Source: Symsagittifera roscoffensis (taxonomy: Eukaryota; Xenacoelomorpha; Acoela; Convolutidae). Taken from it: a DNA stretch of 64,000 bases. The stretch covers positions 45,929,095 to 45,993,094 of the forward strand of contig NC_087071.1 in assembly GCF_963678635.1 (NCBI RefSeq), written 5' to 3'. Below the pieces are notes generated by a model. That model was not told the DNA's origin and did not search any database. It saw only the letters and a program-made list of their open reading frames with translations. The position numbers and the translations under genes were made by a program. This document shows, in pieces, positions 51,201-63,448 of the stretch. Numbering within the stretch: the first letter of the stretch is position 1; each line of letters opens with the position of its first letter.

Positions 51201-53185
51201 TGACGTCAATAATTTTAACCACAACCAACAACTGTTTCATAATACTGACCGCCACGTCACTCAATCAACTAACCCACTAATCTTCGCCCTCCGATACATC
51301 CACAGCATCCATTCACAACACTCTTACTCTCGCACAACGCATCCACAACGAAAAAAAGTAACCTCATGTACAAACCACTTAAGCATACGAATCATACTTC
51401 AACGAATTGGGTCACTTCCAACTAACCTGTAACTTCCTCATTCCTGAAGAGCGTGATATAAACTGCTCGCATGAAGTAACAACTTCCCTCTTGAAGACTC
51501 CCGCCCCATTATCATCTCGCATGAGTATGCCCAACCTATATTTATCCCTTTTTAGAGAAGATTCATAACTTTAAAATCAATCATAAGCTATATAACCTAT
51601 TACAGAATACTAGCCAAGAATTTTCAGCCACTTCTGAAGAAGTCAACATCATTCGCGCACTACATCTTTTTCGGTATTTTTACGTGCTGAAAGTATCATT
51701 CAAATGCTTGCAAAATTTTTCATGCACTCACACAATTGAAACCAATTTTCCCCAATTGATTTTTTGGGAGCTGAGCCCACAGTAAGTATGAGTTTACATT
51801 GTTCACTAATATGTTTTTATTGTATCACTCATCAGTTTTACACATGTGTCTCATCATTTCCTTTTAGATTTCACCAGTAATTTCTCTGAAAACAACACAT
51901 CAAAATAAATTTGAAGTTTTTAAAATTTTCTATTAGAAAAGCTGCAGTTTGTTGTACATTTATAAAAAGCAGTAAAGTTCAAAAGCAGCAACAAATAAAT
52001 TTAATTCCCCATACGAAATATTGATTTAATTTTGGAGAAAAAAGACTAAAACTAACCGTTTTTATGTGTGCTTTATTTTGTAATTTTCAAATTTGCTGTT
52101 TGACTAGCCCACATTTCACGCACTCCTTCCGAACAGTTCAGCGTAACTCGCTGCTGCAGTATTTGAGAGTAATTGAGTTTCTAATTTGGCAAGCTAACTG
52201 CTAACAACTTTATCTCGCTTGCACACATTTCAACATTTCCCTTAACCCGGTTGTAAAAAAAGAATTCAATTTAAATTTAAATAAAAAACGCAGCTTACTA
52301 ACACCACCATATCAACCAAAAGTCTCACTGTACCCAAACCAGATTAAACTAAGATTAAACCGGATACATTTTTTTAAACCCCAATTTAAGATATGAGTAA
52401 GACCACATGAAATCTAATTAACTAAAAAAAACACAAATCAAAAACAGTCCATTTTTGAGAAAAAGACACAACCGAGAAGATAAAAAAGAAAAAGTTTGTA
52501 CAAGAACAAAGACTCTTCTCAAAGAGACACCCAAAAGTACCTACCCTCTAGCATTTACCAGCTAGACGTCGAGACCTCAACCCCGACACAATTTTTACCA
52601 AGAGTAACTCTAGTGTGGGGAAATCTGTAGAAATAACCGAACTAAATCAGAAGGTTTTTGCGAAAACAACTAAAAACGGATCATTACTAAAACTGAAAAA
52701 GGTGCAGATACATAAAATATAAAAGGTTTCTCAGAGTAAAAGAAATGAGCAGGAGAATGGAGATAAAAAATCTGTTGGTTTTGCGTGCTGCAGTGACAAC
52801 CCTAACAGGATATAAAATATTGAGCGAACTTCGCATCAAAAATATCCATTGAGCAGGAAAAATGGCAAACTCGAAATTCAACTCAGAAATAAGGATCCTT
52901 GTCACTTGGAATTCCACTCAGAGAAGTCAAACCCCATCTGAATATTTGATGAAAAGTTGAGAATGCACGTAGTCTTGCTCTACTTAACGAAAGCGACATA
53001 TCACTATATCAATCTGCAACCTCGACACGATCCTTCAACCCACTACAGTACTGGCCAGTCTCTAGTCCTTTCACGATCACCAATTGTTCACAAAATTGAA
53101 CAACTGTTACCCTTCCTTCTTGACCCTTCTCAAAGAATTTACTCAAAGAAGAAATTAGAATTCACTCCATTCATCCTTCTTTCGA
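48241..53185. other. AT-rich decayed stretch after the integrase; content unresolved
   Basis: Five kb of low-GC sequence with many short open frames on the plus strand. A coherent serine/threonine/asparagine-rich reading occurs near 50940-51430 (SLSSSLSDNHMSDDQVE), and another near 49020-50280. Their composition would fit gag or envelope remnants of this or a nested element, but no diagnostic motif is visible. The stretch 51770-52950 shows no gene. Confidence 0.4.
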
Positions 53186-53189
53186 ATAA

Positions 53190-53400
53190 ACTTGAAACTT
53201 GAAAATTTCCTAAACCCCGTAACTATTTCAAAACAAGTATTTAAAACACCAACCAATTCCTTGATAACTAAAATAGCTAGGACTCACCAATCATGGTTCA
53301 TAAGTAAAACCTGCAAAATTTGTAACATGAAACTATAGTAATCTTCCAAGAGTCAAATTATCTAATGATCTTTAATGCCCGTCCCAATCTGTCTATAAAG
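53190..53400 (+). repeat. Possible 3' LTR remnant
   Basis: Diverged counterpart of 36290-36530, as described there. Confidence 0.3.
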
Positions 53401-54296
53401 CACCTTTCGGCATTATCAACACTCTTATTTGAACAACAATTCTAATTCCAGTATCTTCCGAATGCACCTCTACAGGCGCTATACCTATAATGATCAAAAC
53501 CACAAAAAAAATTTCACTTCCAAGGCTACAATCAAAATCACCATCAAACTTTTTTATATTAAGGGTTTTCGTTTTTAAACTGGACTAGTTACCGCAAATC
53601 TTCTACAATTTTGGTGTTATTTTTATTGTATTTTATCAAAAATGCTACTTTCCTTTGTGGTAATTGAATTGTCAGTGCTTTCTTTTTGTGATAACGAAGA
53701 GCTAGTGATTTACGATGTTTTGAATAGGAGAAACAAATCAAATTGTTTTCCTTGGGCTGCCAAATTTTTCTCTTAGCTTTTTACAGTGCCTCTTCAGTAC
53801 ATTTTCAATCCGAATGGTTGCCTCTCTAGTGCATTAGGTTAACACAAAAATTAATCTTTAATAATTTTCCCCAATGAATAAAATTTATTATCTGAACTCC
53901 AAAACAAAATCTCACACTCTAATAAATTCGAGTTTTGTAATCAGAGAACGTCCATAAAAATCCTGGGCCACTGATGACTATTAATCTCATCTCCAAAAAA
54001 ATGAAACCTGCAAAAAGAAAATTAAAATTTTTCATCCAAATGGCAGAGGCACAGCCAGGAAACGTTCAGACCTGAAATCACTTGAAAAAAATGATTCATG
54101 ATAATACGATCTTTGGTTTTTCGGAAACATGGGTAAATGACTCGAACGGTAAAAAATTTTAGGTAGGCTCTAGATGGTGAGAAATTTGTTTCATTTAGAT
54201 GTTACAGATCAGTCGAAGCCGGCAAAAAAAACAAATTGAGGTGACTTCAGGCTTTTAGTGCCCAAAAAATCCACCCAAAAGTGCGCCAAGACTTGA
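53400..54296. other. AT-rich stretch without recognisable gene
   Basis: Nothing with a known motif on either strand. It may include the flank of the Polinton fossil, but I see no terminal inverted repeat. Confidence 0.4.
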
Positions 54297-57200
54297 TTGT
54301 TCTGCAAAAAAAATATGGATAGTTTATGGAGGGGGTTGAGTGCGTGTCAACATTTTCTGGTGGATACGGAGATGGAAAACGGGAGACATAAGTTATTTAA
54401 CTTTCAAATGTCAAAGTTAGATAAAAAATTATCAACGAGAAGCTTGAAGAAGTCCTCAACAAGCTCGACTGAGCAGCAAAAATCAAAAATGCTCCTTGAT
54501 TTGTTCTTTGTGGTGTCAAAACGGGTGATTATTGCTTAACTCAACGCACACAAAAACAATATTTTTTTTGAAAATTTGCTTTTACTCTGTACAAAAGGCC
54601 GATTTGATAACAATTCAGGGAAAAGTTGAAAAGTTTGATATCGTGGGGCAATGCACTCAAGAACGTCAGAACACAAAGTGGAGGTTCAAGTTGATCACAA
54701 ATAGCACTATTTTCGCTGCACTACTAAAAAATGCATTCCAATGGGATGTCCAGAATCAGTATTACCCGAACCTTTCCTGAAAAACCATTCATTAAACTCG
54801 TTTATCGGATAAAGATAAACAACCATACAAAGATCATTTTTGCCTTTTCCGATAACAAAATTTTTTCCGTGCGATAACAAGGCCATAGTTCGATAACATC
54901 AATGCTCATACATCTCAGCTGTTTACAGAGTCTATATCAAAATCTGGATACGATCCGAAGAAATTTCGCGGAGTTGCCATTGATGATTTACCTCTTGTCG
55001 GAGAAATAGTTGAACGCAACATATTCATCTATGATTTAGTCATTCAGGAGGGAGAATAAGGCGGAGAATTAGCCAGGCGAAGTATTGGAAATTTTGATAA
55101 AAAAGTAAAATTGTTAAGTTTCAACAATGAAATCAGTCACACGATTGATCTTGATTTTTTCTTCAAAAATTTTCGATGTTCCAGCTGTGACTGTTTTGTC
55201 AACAGTTCGAACGTTTTGAGCAGACATCTTGTGACATGAAAAACGGAAGGGCAACACAATTATCAAAAGAATGTGTATACACTTCGAGAAACGCTATTTG
55301 AAAAGTTGGACGGTTTCAAAGACAACACTGTTTCGAAAGACAACACTTTTTTTCATTAACATTTTCGATTTTGAGTCGTTATGTGATCCAATAGACGAAC
55401 TGGAAGCTACCCAAACAACAAAATGGATTGAAAACCACGTTGCAATTTCTTTATCAAAATCCTCGAACCTGATCAATGAATCATTTTTTTTTTATAACAA
55501 GAATCCGCAAAAACTTATTGTCGATTTTGTAATCAATATTGAACTTTTGGCTGAGAAAAGTAAGCATGAAATGAGAACTAAATTTCGAGATTTTGAAAGA
55601 TTAGGAATGAGCGGATGTCAAAAACTTTTCAGGACTGATTGAAAGATGTCGAAATCATCAAACTGAAAGTTTTGAAAATGAAGACGAATGTATAAAGAAC
55701 ACAGTGGAAACTGATGTGTCAACCCAGTTTCTGAGAATGCAAGACCTGGAAAGGTATATTAACTCGGTACCTGCATTTAGATTTACCAGTGGAATATCTC
55801 TGAACTTGATCAAAAGCTATCTGATTTCTTACTCAATCAATAATAAAGAAGCTGAACCAATGGTTATCAATTAGGCCAACGATTTTAAATCCTTCAAATT
55901 GGAGACAGTTTCTTGATATCATGAAGTTTTTGGCTGGAGCAACATCTTTAGACTCCTTTCTTAAAGCCTATAAAGAAAAGGAGAAGAGAGGTTTTTTCCC
56001 TTATGAGTGATTTGACAGTGCCTACAAGCTCGGGAATGAACAGTTACCTCCATACAAAGCCTTTTTCAGCATACTAAGAAACAGCAATCTTCTTGATAGA
56101 CTTTAGGGATTATCAGAACCTTAGATCAAGTGGACTTGGTGACTACAAGCACTGAAGAAACTTCAAATCAAGACAGTACCAGCATCTGGATGTGATAGTT
56201 ACAAATACTTACAATTATTCAGTTTTATCGGCAGAAAGAAGTTGATATGTTAGAACTTCGATGTACTCATCCAGATTTGGCAAATATTTGTGCGCACAAA
56301 TCAACCAATGTAAAATTCTACCGTTTTTGCGAAAGTGGTAGAGTTTTGTGCGAGAAAATTAGAGAGGATATGACGGGTGGATCATTAATTGTGTTTACGC
56401 GAAAATTTGTTGTGGACAAAACCTTCATCAGTGATTCATCAACTACCTGCAAATCAATCGTTGAAACTCATGCGAGCCAGCTCTATCCCTATTGAATTTG
56501 TCAAGATATGCCAACAGGGTTGTACAAAAGATGGCAGTAAAATTCCAATATGCAACAATTCAAGACTAGACATAACCGATTTCGCAATTTTGAACACCTG
56601 GTTGTCTTTCAACCAAGAAGCAAGATCAGAATGCAGAATTGACAGCTTTCACACCTCTGGAAATCAAAGGAAAAATGACTGTTTCAATGTAGAAGGATAA
56701 TGCGATCAACTGCTGAACAGTGTTTCAAGCTACGGGATGATATTACTACTTTTGTCCCTCCCAGGAGACTCGTTCCTCATTGAGCGACAAAAATAATGAG
56801 AGACGAAACAAAAAGAGAGAAATTTATGACTTGATACGGGAGTATATTCACGAAAAAGGATACAAAATCGGGAAGATGTGGGAATGTGAGCGGTGGCAAA
56901 ACTTCAAAACGAACGAACAAATAATGAATCATATCCCAACCAACTTTCCCTACAGAAGACTTCCCTCTACTGAATCCTAATTGGAAAAAATATGAGATGG
57001 ATCCCTTTAAGGCTATATTTATTGCAACTTAGTTGTTCCAGTTGAACTGAAAGCAAAATTCGCTAATTTTTCTCCAATTTTCAAAGACAATGAAGTTGAA
57101 AGAAATGATATTGGGTATTATAAGCAAAGGGCCTTTGAAAATACTCAGTTTCAAACTAGAAAATGGTTCTATCATTACTTTTTTCTTCAATCTCTATATA

Positions 57201-58145
57201 GAATTTGGTTTACAGTGTGCAAAAAATTACCGCTTTGTACAGTATCTCCCTCGAAAATACTTCATTAAATTTGTTTAGTCAGTTGTTGTTGCTAGAAGTC
57301 AAGGAGATGCGATCTCTTTATCCGGTGTTGTTGCAGAAATTAGGAAACATTTAAGTAATTGTCCTACAGTTACCAGATAATGAATAGACCGAGTCATACG
57401 ATCAAAAATTATTTGAATGATGAAAAAACACACAAAGCAATTAATGAACCACTCTTCAAACAATTGAACGCTGCTCAGAAAGATTTTTGCAAGATTGAAT
57501 TACCTAAGTCAACAATTGAGCACAAAGAACCCATAATAGTCGGATTTTTCAGTCTACAAAGCTGAGAATGCTTGAGCATAACTACAAGTTTTTGACATTT
57601 TGTGATGTAAATAAGTTTGAAAAATTGGAAACTGACACCGATTCGCTGAATTTAGCTTTTGCTGAGAAAAAATTATGCGATTGTATTCGTTCGGAGAAAA
57701 AAGGTGACTTGGAAAAGTTGAGAGAAAAAGATTGCAGAGATTCCTTTAGAGCAGATTCAAAAACAATTTTTTTCCACGAACATTTAGCGTTCACAGGAAG
57801 CACGATAAACGAGAGCCTGGTCTGTTCAAATAAGAATTTAGGTGTACAGAGATGCGATGTTTCTGTAGCAAAACTCATTGTGTCTATGACAACAAATCAA
57901 ACAAGATGAAAGTTAGCAGCAAAAGATTGAATAAAAGAGTTCTACAGGAATCCGGCTATGTTCCTATGGCAAAAGACAGGAAACTTTTTGACGAAGCAAT
58001 CAACTTGATTTCAACTAACCGAGGATTTAGAACCAAAAATCATATGGTTGCTACATACGAGCCAACAAAGAAGGGATTGAGTTACAACTATGCGGGTAGA
58101 CAAGTTCAGGACGACGGAATACACACTAAACCTTTGAACCTGTAA
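54297..58145 (+). mobile_element. Polinton/Maverick-type protein-primed DNA polymerase B fossil
   Basis: Nearly full-length family B polymerase of the kind carried by Polintons, in recognisable order: an N-terminal domain with VEKFDIVGQCTQERQNTKW (about 54630), a C2H2-like finger CSSCDCF (about 55180), an exonuclease start IFDFESLC with TKWIENHVAISLS (about 55360-55450), a segment TGGSLIVFTRKFVVD (about 56380), the polymerase A-type motif ASQLYPY (about 56475), SYSYQIMNR (about 57360), the catalytic motif C TDTDSL (about 57635), and a C-terminus GIHTKPLNL. It is broken by at least a dozen interruptions and is old. No integrase, packaging ATPase, protease or capsid gene is recognised nearby, so only the polymerase part survives or was ever here. 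Confidence 0.85.
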
Positions 58146-59489
58146 ATAATTGATTTTGTAGCTGCATTGTTTTCAGTATTGAATAATTCACTTCAAATTT
58201 GTGGTAAAATGTTTATACGAAGCAGTGATTTATATAGTTCATCTATTGATTTTAATTTTTTTCTCAAAAGCATAATTTTTTCTCGAAGTTTTCTAAGGTT
58301 TCAGTATAGCTTTAGATAGTTTCTCACAGTTTCAAACTTATAAAACAATAATCAAAACATCTTGATTGTAGGAGTTAGCTACGAAACGCAAGTAACGTCA
58401 AGCTCGAGCTCCGAAAAATTCGGATGCCATATTTTTTTAAAACTTACATTCTTACCATCTAAAACCTCGTGGCACAACTTATCGTAATACCTTGAAGGTC
58501 TAACACTTTTATCTAGAAAAATCTATACACTATCTTAAAACATGGTAAGAGAAAATTTTCTCGGGCGCCGAGAAAATTTTCTGAAACTTGTCATCTTACC
58601 ATCACACTAAAACCTTATCATTCCCTATCTCTGTACATTCAGAAACCTATTTCTGATCTAAAAACATGCGAAATCTATTCAGTATCTTTAAAGAAAGGTT
58701 GGCGACCGGATGCTCTATTCTCTATCTTAAAACATTGGGGTCACCAACCCCCCCCCCATGATCAGCTCACTCTTCTACTGCTTAATTGCTTTAACTTAAT
58801 TGATTTAAGTTATAACCGAAGATATTAAGTTTTTCCGGGGATCAACACGAGAAGAGTCCAGTAATTAACACGCGGAATGAATTCAGGAGTAGGGAGATAA
58901 CACTTAGACTTTTACAAAAATCTTAAATTTTACAAAAATCTTAAACTAATGCTTAAGTTTGATTGGCGATATATATTTTTTTAAGTAGAAGACTTGTTTT
59001 AATGTTAATGATTTTTCAACATCTGCATATCGCTTAGTATCATTTTTTTTTAAACCTGACAATAGACATAGTTGGAATTCTTAGGTTATTATTCTTATTT
59101 CAGTTTTTTTTTTCAATTGTCCGTGGGTACGCACCGGAGAAATTTCTTCTGCAAAGTTCACTACCCCTAGTTTTTTGTTACACAAAAGCTGCGGCACTCA
59201 GAAATGTAAATAGAACTTTTTTGTAATGTTTTTTTTTTAAAAGTTTAAAGCTTTTTGTTTGATAAAATTGACAAGTGTCTCAGAAAAACAAATGATTTTT
59301 TAAATTTTTGACGCAATTTGATGCAGAGAATCATTATGCGTTATTGAAGATGTTTTTTTTTTTATCTCAAAACGTGTATTTGGTTAATTTTTTTTAATAA
59401 TTAATAAATTTTGATTATTTTGATGTGCGAGGATACATTTATGATGGATGATTAATTAGTAAACATTTGTTTCTTTTAAAATTTAACAG
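58146..59489. other. Non-coding AT-rich stretch
   Basis: No gene is seen. It holds the hairpin at 58542-58602, a run of C near 58750 and a directly repeated TTTTACAAAAATCTTAAA near 58910-58945. Confidence 0.5.
58542..58602. repeat. Perfect hairpin: 15-bp arms, 3-nt loop, inside 9-bp outer arms
   Basis: AGAAAATTTTCTCGG (58550-58564) and its exact reverse complement (58568-58582) are separated by GCG. Outside them, ATGGTAAGA (58542-58550) and TCTTACCAT (58594-58602) are also complementary. Related CTTACCATCTAAAACC and CTTACCATCACACTAAAACC occur at about 58453 and 58595, which suggests a short palindromic repeat element. Confidence 0.85.
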
Positions 59490-59819
59490 TCGCCCGGAAG
59501 TGCATATCGAAAGTAAAGCTAGATGCTGAAACGGTTGGCTACAATCCAAATACAGATTTACTTGCTTTTGATTACCTCTACCATAGTCAAATCTTTGTGG
59601 TTCTCGTAACATCAGGTCGACAAAATCATCACTGCTCATAGGCTATCAATCGAGCTTGATTGACTTTGAGCGGTAATGGTTTTGTCGACCCAATATTATG
59701 AGAAATACATTTAACTGGCTATGGTAGAGATAGTCAATAGTAATTAAAGCTCTATTTAGACGGTAGCCAATCATTTCAGGATCTAGCTTTGCTTTCTGTC
59801 GTCATGTAGTTCAGGGCGA
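59490..59819. repeat. 330-bp imperfect inverted repeat (foldback/MITE-like)
   Basis: The left arm reads inward from TCGCCC at 59490, through GAAAGTAAAGCTAGAT, GGTTGGCTAC, CTCTACCATAG and GGTCGACAAAA. The right arm carries the reverse complements of all of these in the same order, ending at GGGCGA at 59819. The centre is near 59650 (TCGAGCTTGA). The arms differ by substitutions and small indels. A short minus-strand open frame here is a by-product. Confidence 0.85.
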
Positions 59820-60790
59820 ATAAAACGATTCGAAAGAAATAAAATAATTTAGTTGCATTGAAGATGGCGAGCTCATGGCTGGGTTTGATTATTCCGAGAC
59901 CACTAGGTCTCTCACAAAAGCAGGGCTAACCTTATAACTATTAAACTACTATATTACAATTGTTTACAATTATCGACCCTCTCCCTCACCTAGCTTCGCA
60001 TCTGAAAATGAACTTGGATGTTATTTATTTCATTTCAAGACAATCCAGGGAGCTGAAAATTGTGTAAATGTTGTAACAGTTGCCTACTTCAGTCACATAT
60101 GAGGCTAAGAGAAATAGGCCTTATAACCATTGGCTCGAGAGTCAGGGACACTATCTCTTGTGTTTTTTCATCTCTTGTGGTCGGAGCCAATTCGGATCAC
60201 TTTCGATATGATACTGCAAACCGTGTTACAGCGTATAGGCTTCTACCAAAGTACCCCCTCCCCATTCTAGAAAAAAGAACGCCCCCAGGGTCAGCTCTCA
60301 AGAATTTTCCCCCTCCAGACCGTTGGGCAGCTTCAGCTGTCCACCTTCCCACTCAAGTATCACTCTGGTCCAATTAATTGTTCTTCTCTGTCGCTCTTTC
60401 TGAACTCTTCATTTTCTCTCGGGAAATATATACCTTTACTCGTGTCGCATAATTCTGGTAAAATTGCGAATAGCATTTTTACTTTCGTATTTTCTAGCTA
60501 ATTTCCCGCGTTTTTAACTCGTATCTTCTCGCGGACTTTTTCTCGTATTTTCAGTTGTCGCGAGAAACTTGAGCATGATAGGCTCAACTCGAAAGTGTCA
60601 AAAATTACTTGTATTCCCCAAAACCAAGGTTAAACGTTCAACTTAAGGGCAAACTTCCACATATGACCGGCTTGCACATACTCCCCTGACTCAAGATCCA
60701 TGTCCTCATCGCGTGTCGTCGTCATTCAGTGAGCTCCTTTACTCGGGGTCGTAGTCACAATCATCACTGAATCTACTTTTTTATCCAGAT
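59820..60790. other. Non-coding stretch; base composition rises towards the right
   Basis: No convincing gene. An open frame on the plus strand at 60060-60377 has no recognisable motif. TCTCGCGGAC- and CGTATTTTC-type strings near 60480-60570 are mildly repetitive. Confidence 0.4.
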
Positions 60791-60795
60791 CTCCT

Positions 60796-61373
60796 TCATC
60801 CGACTTTTGCCTCCCCCTTTTCTAGCCTTAGGAATTTTAATGTCTTTAGTTGCAATAATAGTTTTTTTCTATCATCAATATTAATCCTAACTTTTTTCTT
60901 ATCAGTATTTTCATTCGGAGAAGAGCTATCCTTAGATGATTTGGCCTCGGCACTCTGCTTTGTTTCCCTTAATCGAACCATCTTTTTGAGCAGCTCCCAT
61001 CTCGCTTTCTCGTCCAGCCCAGTGGCCATCAAGACAGGTTCTCCAAATCCTACTACGGTGTCCTACAACTCTTCTTTGAACTCCTCCAGTTTGACTTTCC
61101 GTTCAACCTTCTGATTGTCACAAGCGGATCCGGAAAAGCATAAGTCACAGCGGGCCCGTAGACCTCCCCTAGCTCTCTGATCATCCCTAAGGGATCAAAC
61201 CTCATTGCCAGACACAGATCGGTTCGGAGAGGTATACCACCATTCAACTCTCTCATCTCTTCTCTAGTCCTCGGGTTTTTCTCTACTCCTGTCGAGTGTC
61301 GGTTCTGCATCAAGAGATACTCCACCAGCAGAGTCTTCATCCCTACTCCACCAGCAGAGTCTTCATCCCGCAC
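60796..61373 (-). pseudogene. C-terminal part of the interrupted SGNH-type protein
   Basis: Two minus-strand open segments. The first reads LPLRTDLCLAMRFDPLGMIR-like sequence (PLRTDLCLAMRFDPLGM) followed by YGPAVTYAFPDP; the second is a lysine-rich tail. They follow the order of the segments to the right and probably belong to the same protein. I do not recognise a domain here. A 26-bp tandem duplication lies at 61318-61369. Confidence 0.45.
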
Positions 61374-61533
61374 ACTTGTAGGAGTAGGTCCCCAGACTCG
61401 GGTGGGTTTTTCTCACTGATAGGGGTTCCCCATAATTAATCAGTCGATGAAATGCCGCTATGTTCCCATGTGTCAAGAGTATCAGCGTCAAATATCCGTC
61501 AATTCTGAGGATTTCCAAGCCTCTGCTGAACAT

Positions 61534-61935
61534 TTACGCCGGACCCATGTTGAACAGGTAACTGGGATTTACCAGATACAGAGCTAGCAGCAGATTAATC
61601 GATATGCTCGAGAGATCTTGCACAAACGCCTCAAAGATGGTTTTTCCCGCATAAAATCTCTTGTGCATATACATACTCTCCCAGCATGGACTCAATAACC
61701 TGAAGATTTCGTATGCTCTTCTGGTTCCTATTTCGCCTGTCGCATGTTTTCTCCAGAAGCCGAGGATAGTCATCTCGTTTGCTGACGTCACGAACGTCCC
61801 CACCTTCATCTCCCTCTTCTCGGAGATCTCAAGTTGATCCTCCAGAAAATCCCAAAATTGCTTGATCAGGGAAGTGCGCTTTCTCTCATCTTGTCCGTCA
61901 TGTTCTCCAGCCTCGGTGTCAGGAACGGCCACCAT
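61534..61935 (-). pseudogene. Helical middle segment of the interrupted SGNH-type protein
   Basis: Minus-strand open segment with IKQFWDFLEDQLE, VTSANEMTILGFWRKHA, LLSPCWES and LLLALYLVNPSYLFNMGPA. It is helical, with a hydrophobic stretch near the end. Its function is not recognised. It lies between the second SGNH-like segment and the C-terminal part, on the same strand, with balanced base composition like its neighbours. Confidence 0.45.
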
Positions 61936-62020
61936 CCTCTTTCTTGAGTCAGGCGATGCCTCATCGATTCCAATTGATTCTCAGCTCCCGCCACGCTCTT
62001 CCGATCGTTGACAGGCCCTT

Positions 62021-62758
62021 TCACACTGCTGGTGGAACCGTTATACTAAGGTCTATGTTCCGGAACCATAGACTGGAAGTCAAATGGCTTATCACGGGAT
62101 TGAATTTCAGCTGCCTAGCCAAATTCGATATCTCAAGACAAATTACAATCAATACAATCAGTATGTCTGCGAGCTCATAGAAACCCCTCAGGGCATGAGA
62201 CACATCTGCCCATGCTGCCGTCACCTCCGACTTTAGAAGTCTCAAGTTTACCGGCTCAAGCTCACGATTCGGGGCCGCCATTTGCATCCGCAGCCCACTG
62301 CTTTCCGTTATCAAGTTTAACGTTGCGTATACAAACTGCAGAGCTGTTGGCACGCCTGCATAGCCTGGTGATGATGTAAATACCACCTTTGTTTTAGATC
62401 CCAATCGAGAAGCCACATACTCCTGCACTTCATTCATCGCGGCGAACAACGTTTGGATTGCTTCCCAGATCTTCCTTGGCGTTGGATCTCCATTTTTCAA
62501 GTGCTCAAGCAATCCCGCTGCGTGCGTATGATCACTCATCCCCGCGAACAACAATAACTCTGGCTCACACGGCGTTTCCGACTTCATCGCCACTATCAGA
62601 GTCAACATCTCATTTAGCTCCGCTCCTGGCAGCAGGTAAAACAATGTCTCTGGCCAAAATAATTTCGAGGACGTTCCATCAAAGTCTGACCCCGCCACCA
62701 TGATTGCCCTCGCTGCAAAAGGGTCTGAGCGATCGTATGCTGCCAAAGTCTTCGCCAT
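62021..62758 (-). pseudogene. Second SGNH-hydrolase-like segment (245 codons)
   Basis: The longest open piece of the complex, with a plausible MAKTLAAYD start. Residues about 22-28 (AGSDFDG) and 70-78 (LLFAGMSDH) are spaced like block I (GDS) and block III (GxND) of SGNH/GDSL esterases, with PGAELNE between them where block II would lie. A region VFTSSPGYA and PNRELEPVNLRL follows, then ALRGFYELADILIVL. The serine is in GSD rather than GDS, and no block V DxxH is evident. So this is either a diverged, probably inactive domain or a chance resemblance. It lies in line with the other segments and may be an exon-like part of one protein. Confidence 0.5.
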
Positions 62759-62847
62759 TTATGAGCTCCCATAAGATTTCTGTATCTTGGGTCTTCTGAC
62801 AACTTCGGACCCATGTAGGTGGTATCGGGAAGCCCATGTTTTTCTTC

Positions 62848-63366
62848 TCAAGAAGTTTTTCTACGGCCCTCAATTGCAGGAATCGCCACTGTTATCCTGG
62901 CTATACTCGTTGGATGCTTTGGTGGTTCCACTATGAGGCCTGGTTTCCCCAGCTCCTTGAGAGGCCTGGGTTTGACTGGCTCCATGATTGAAGTCTTGGG
63001 AATCCCAGTCAAGTCTGCCGTCTCCAGGGTTTTGTCTCGAGAAAAGTGCGCTTCATATGCCTTCAGCCAATCCACGCAGTAGAGATTGCTCAAGTCCTCA
63101 TGCGACAGACTCTTGAGTCCCAAGACCTCCATTAGGTCCTGCCTGCAGGCTAGATCCTCGAGGTCCAAATCTTTCACTCGCTCCAGGTACCTGGCTCTGC
63201 TCGCTCGTTCTCGGGCTTTCTTCTTGTTGTCCACCACCACTACCGATGACACCACCGAGCTCTGTGGTGTGGAAGGCTCCATCTCTTCCATCTCCATGGG
63301 TGTCGAACCCAGCTGCCTGCTTCTGCTACTCCTCGCACTTCCTCTAGACTCGACTCTCCCTCCCAA
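62848..63366 (-). pseudogene. Linker segment of the interrupted SGNH-type protein
   Basis: Minus-strand open segment of 172 codons. It starts with low-complexity, serine/arginine-rich and acidic sequence (SARSSRSRQLGSTPMEMEE), then SSVVVVDNKKKARERASRA, then a more folded-looking part with LSNLYCVDWLKAYEAHFSRD. No known domain. It connects the two SGNH-like parts. Confidence 0.45.
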
Positions 63367-63448
63367 GCGGTCAACAACTGGCCTAGCCGGGAAGAAGGAA
63401 GGCCTCTGGGGTGGTACGAAATTTAAATTGGCCAGTTTCTACCAGATC

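Noticed and set aside
49646-51432. Plus-strand Ser/Thr/Asn-rich frames as separate genes
   Set aside because: They are short, AT-driven and interrupted, next to an LTR fossil. They may be its remnants, but nothing diagnostic allows a gene call.
57582-57878. Minus-strand open frame of 98 codons
   Set aside because: It is antisense to the motif C region of the Polinton-type polymerase.
60060-60377. Plus-strand open frame of 105 codons
   Set aside because: No motif and no homologue I recognise; composition is not convincing and the frame has no supporting signals.
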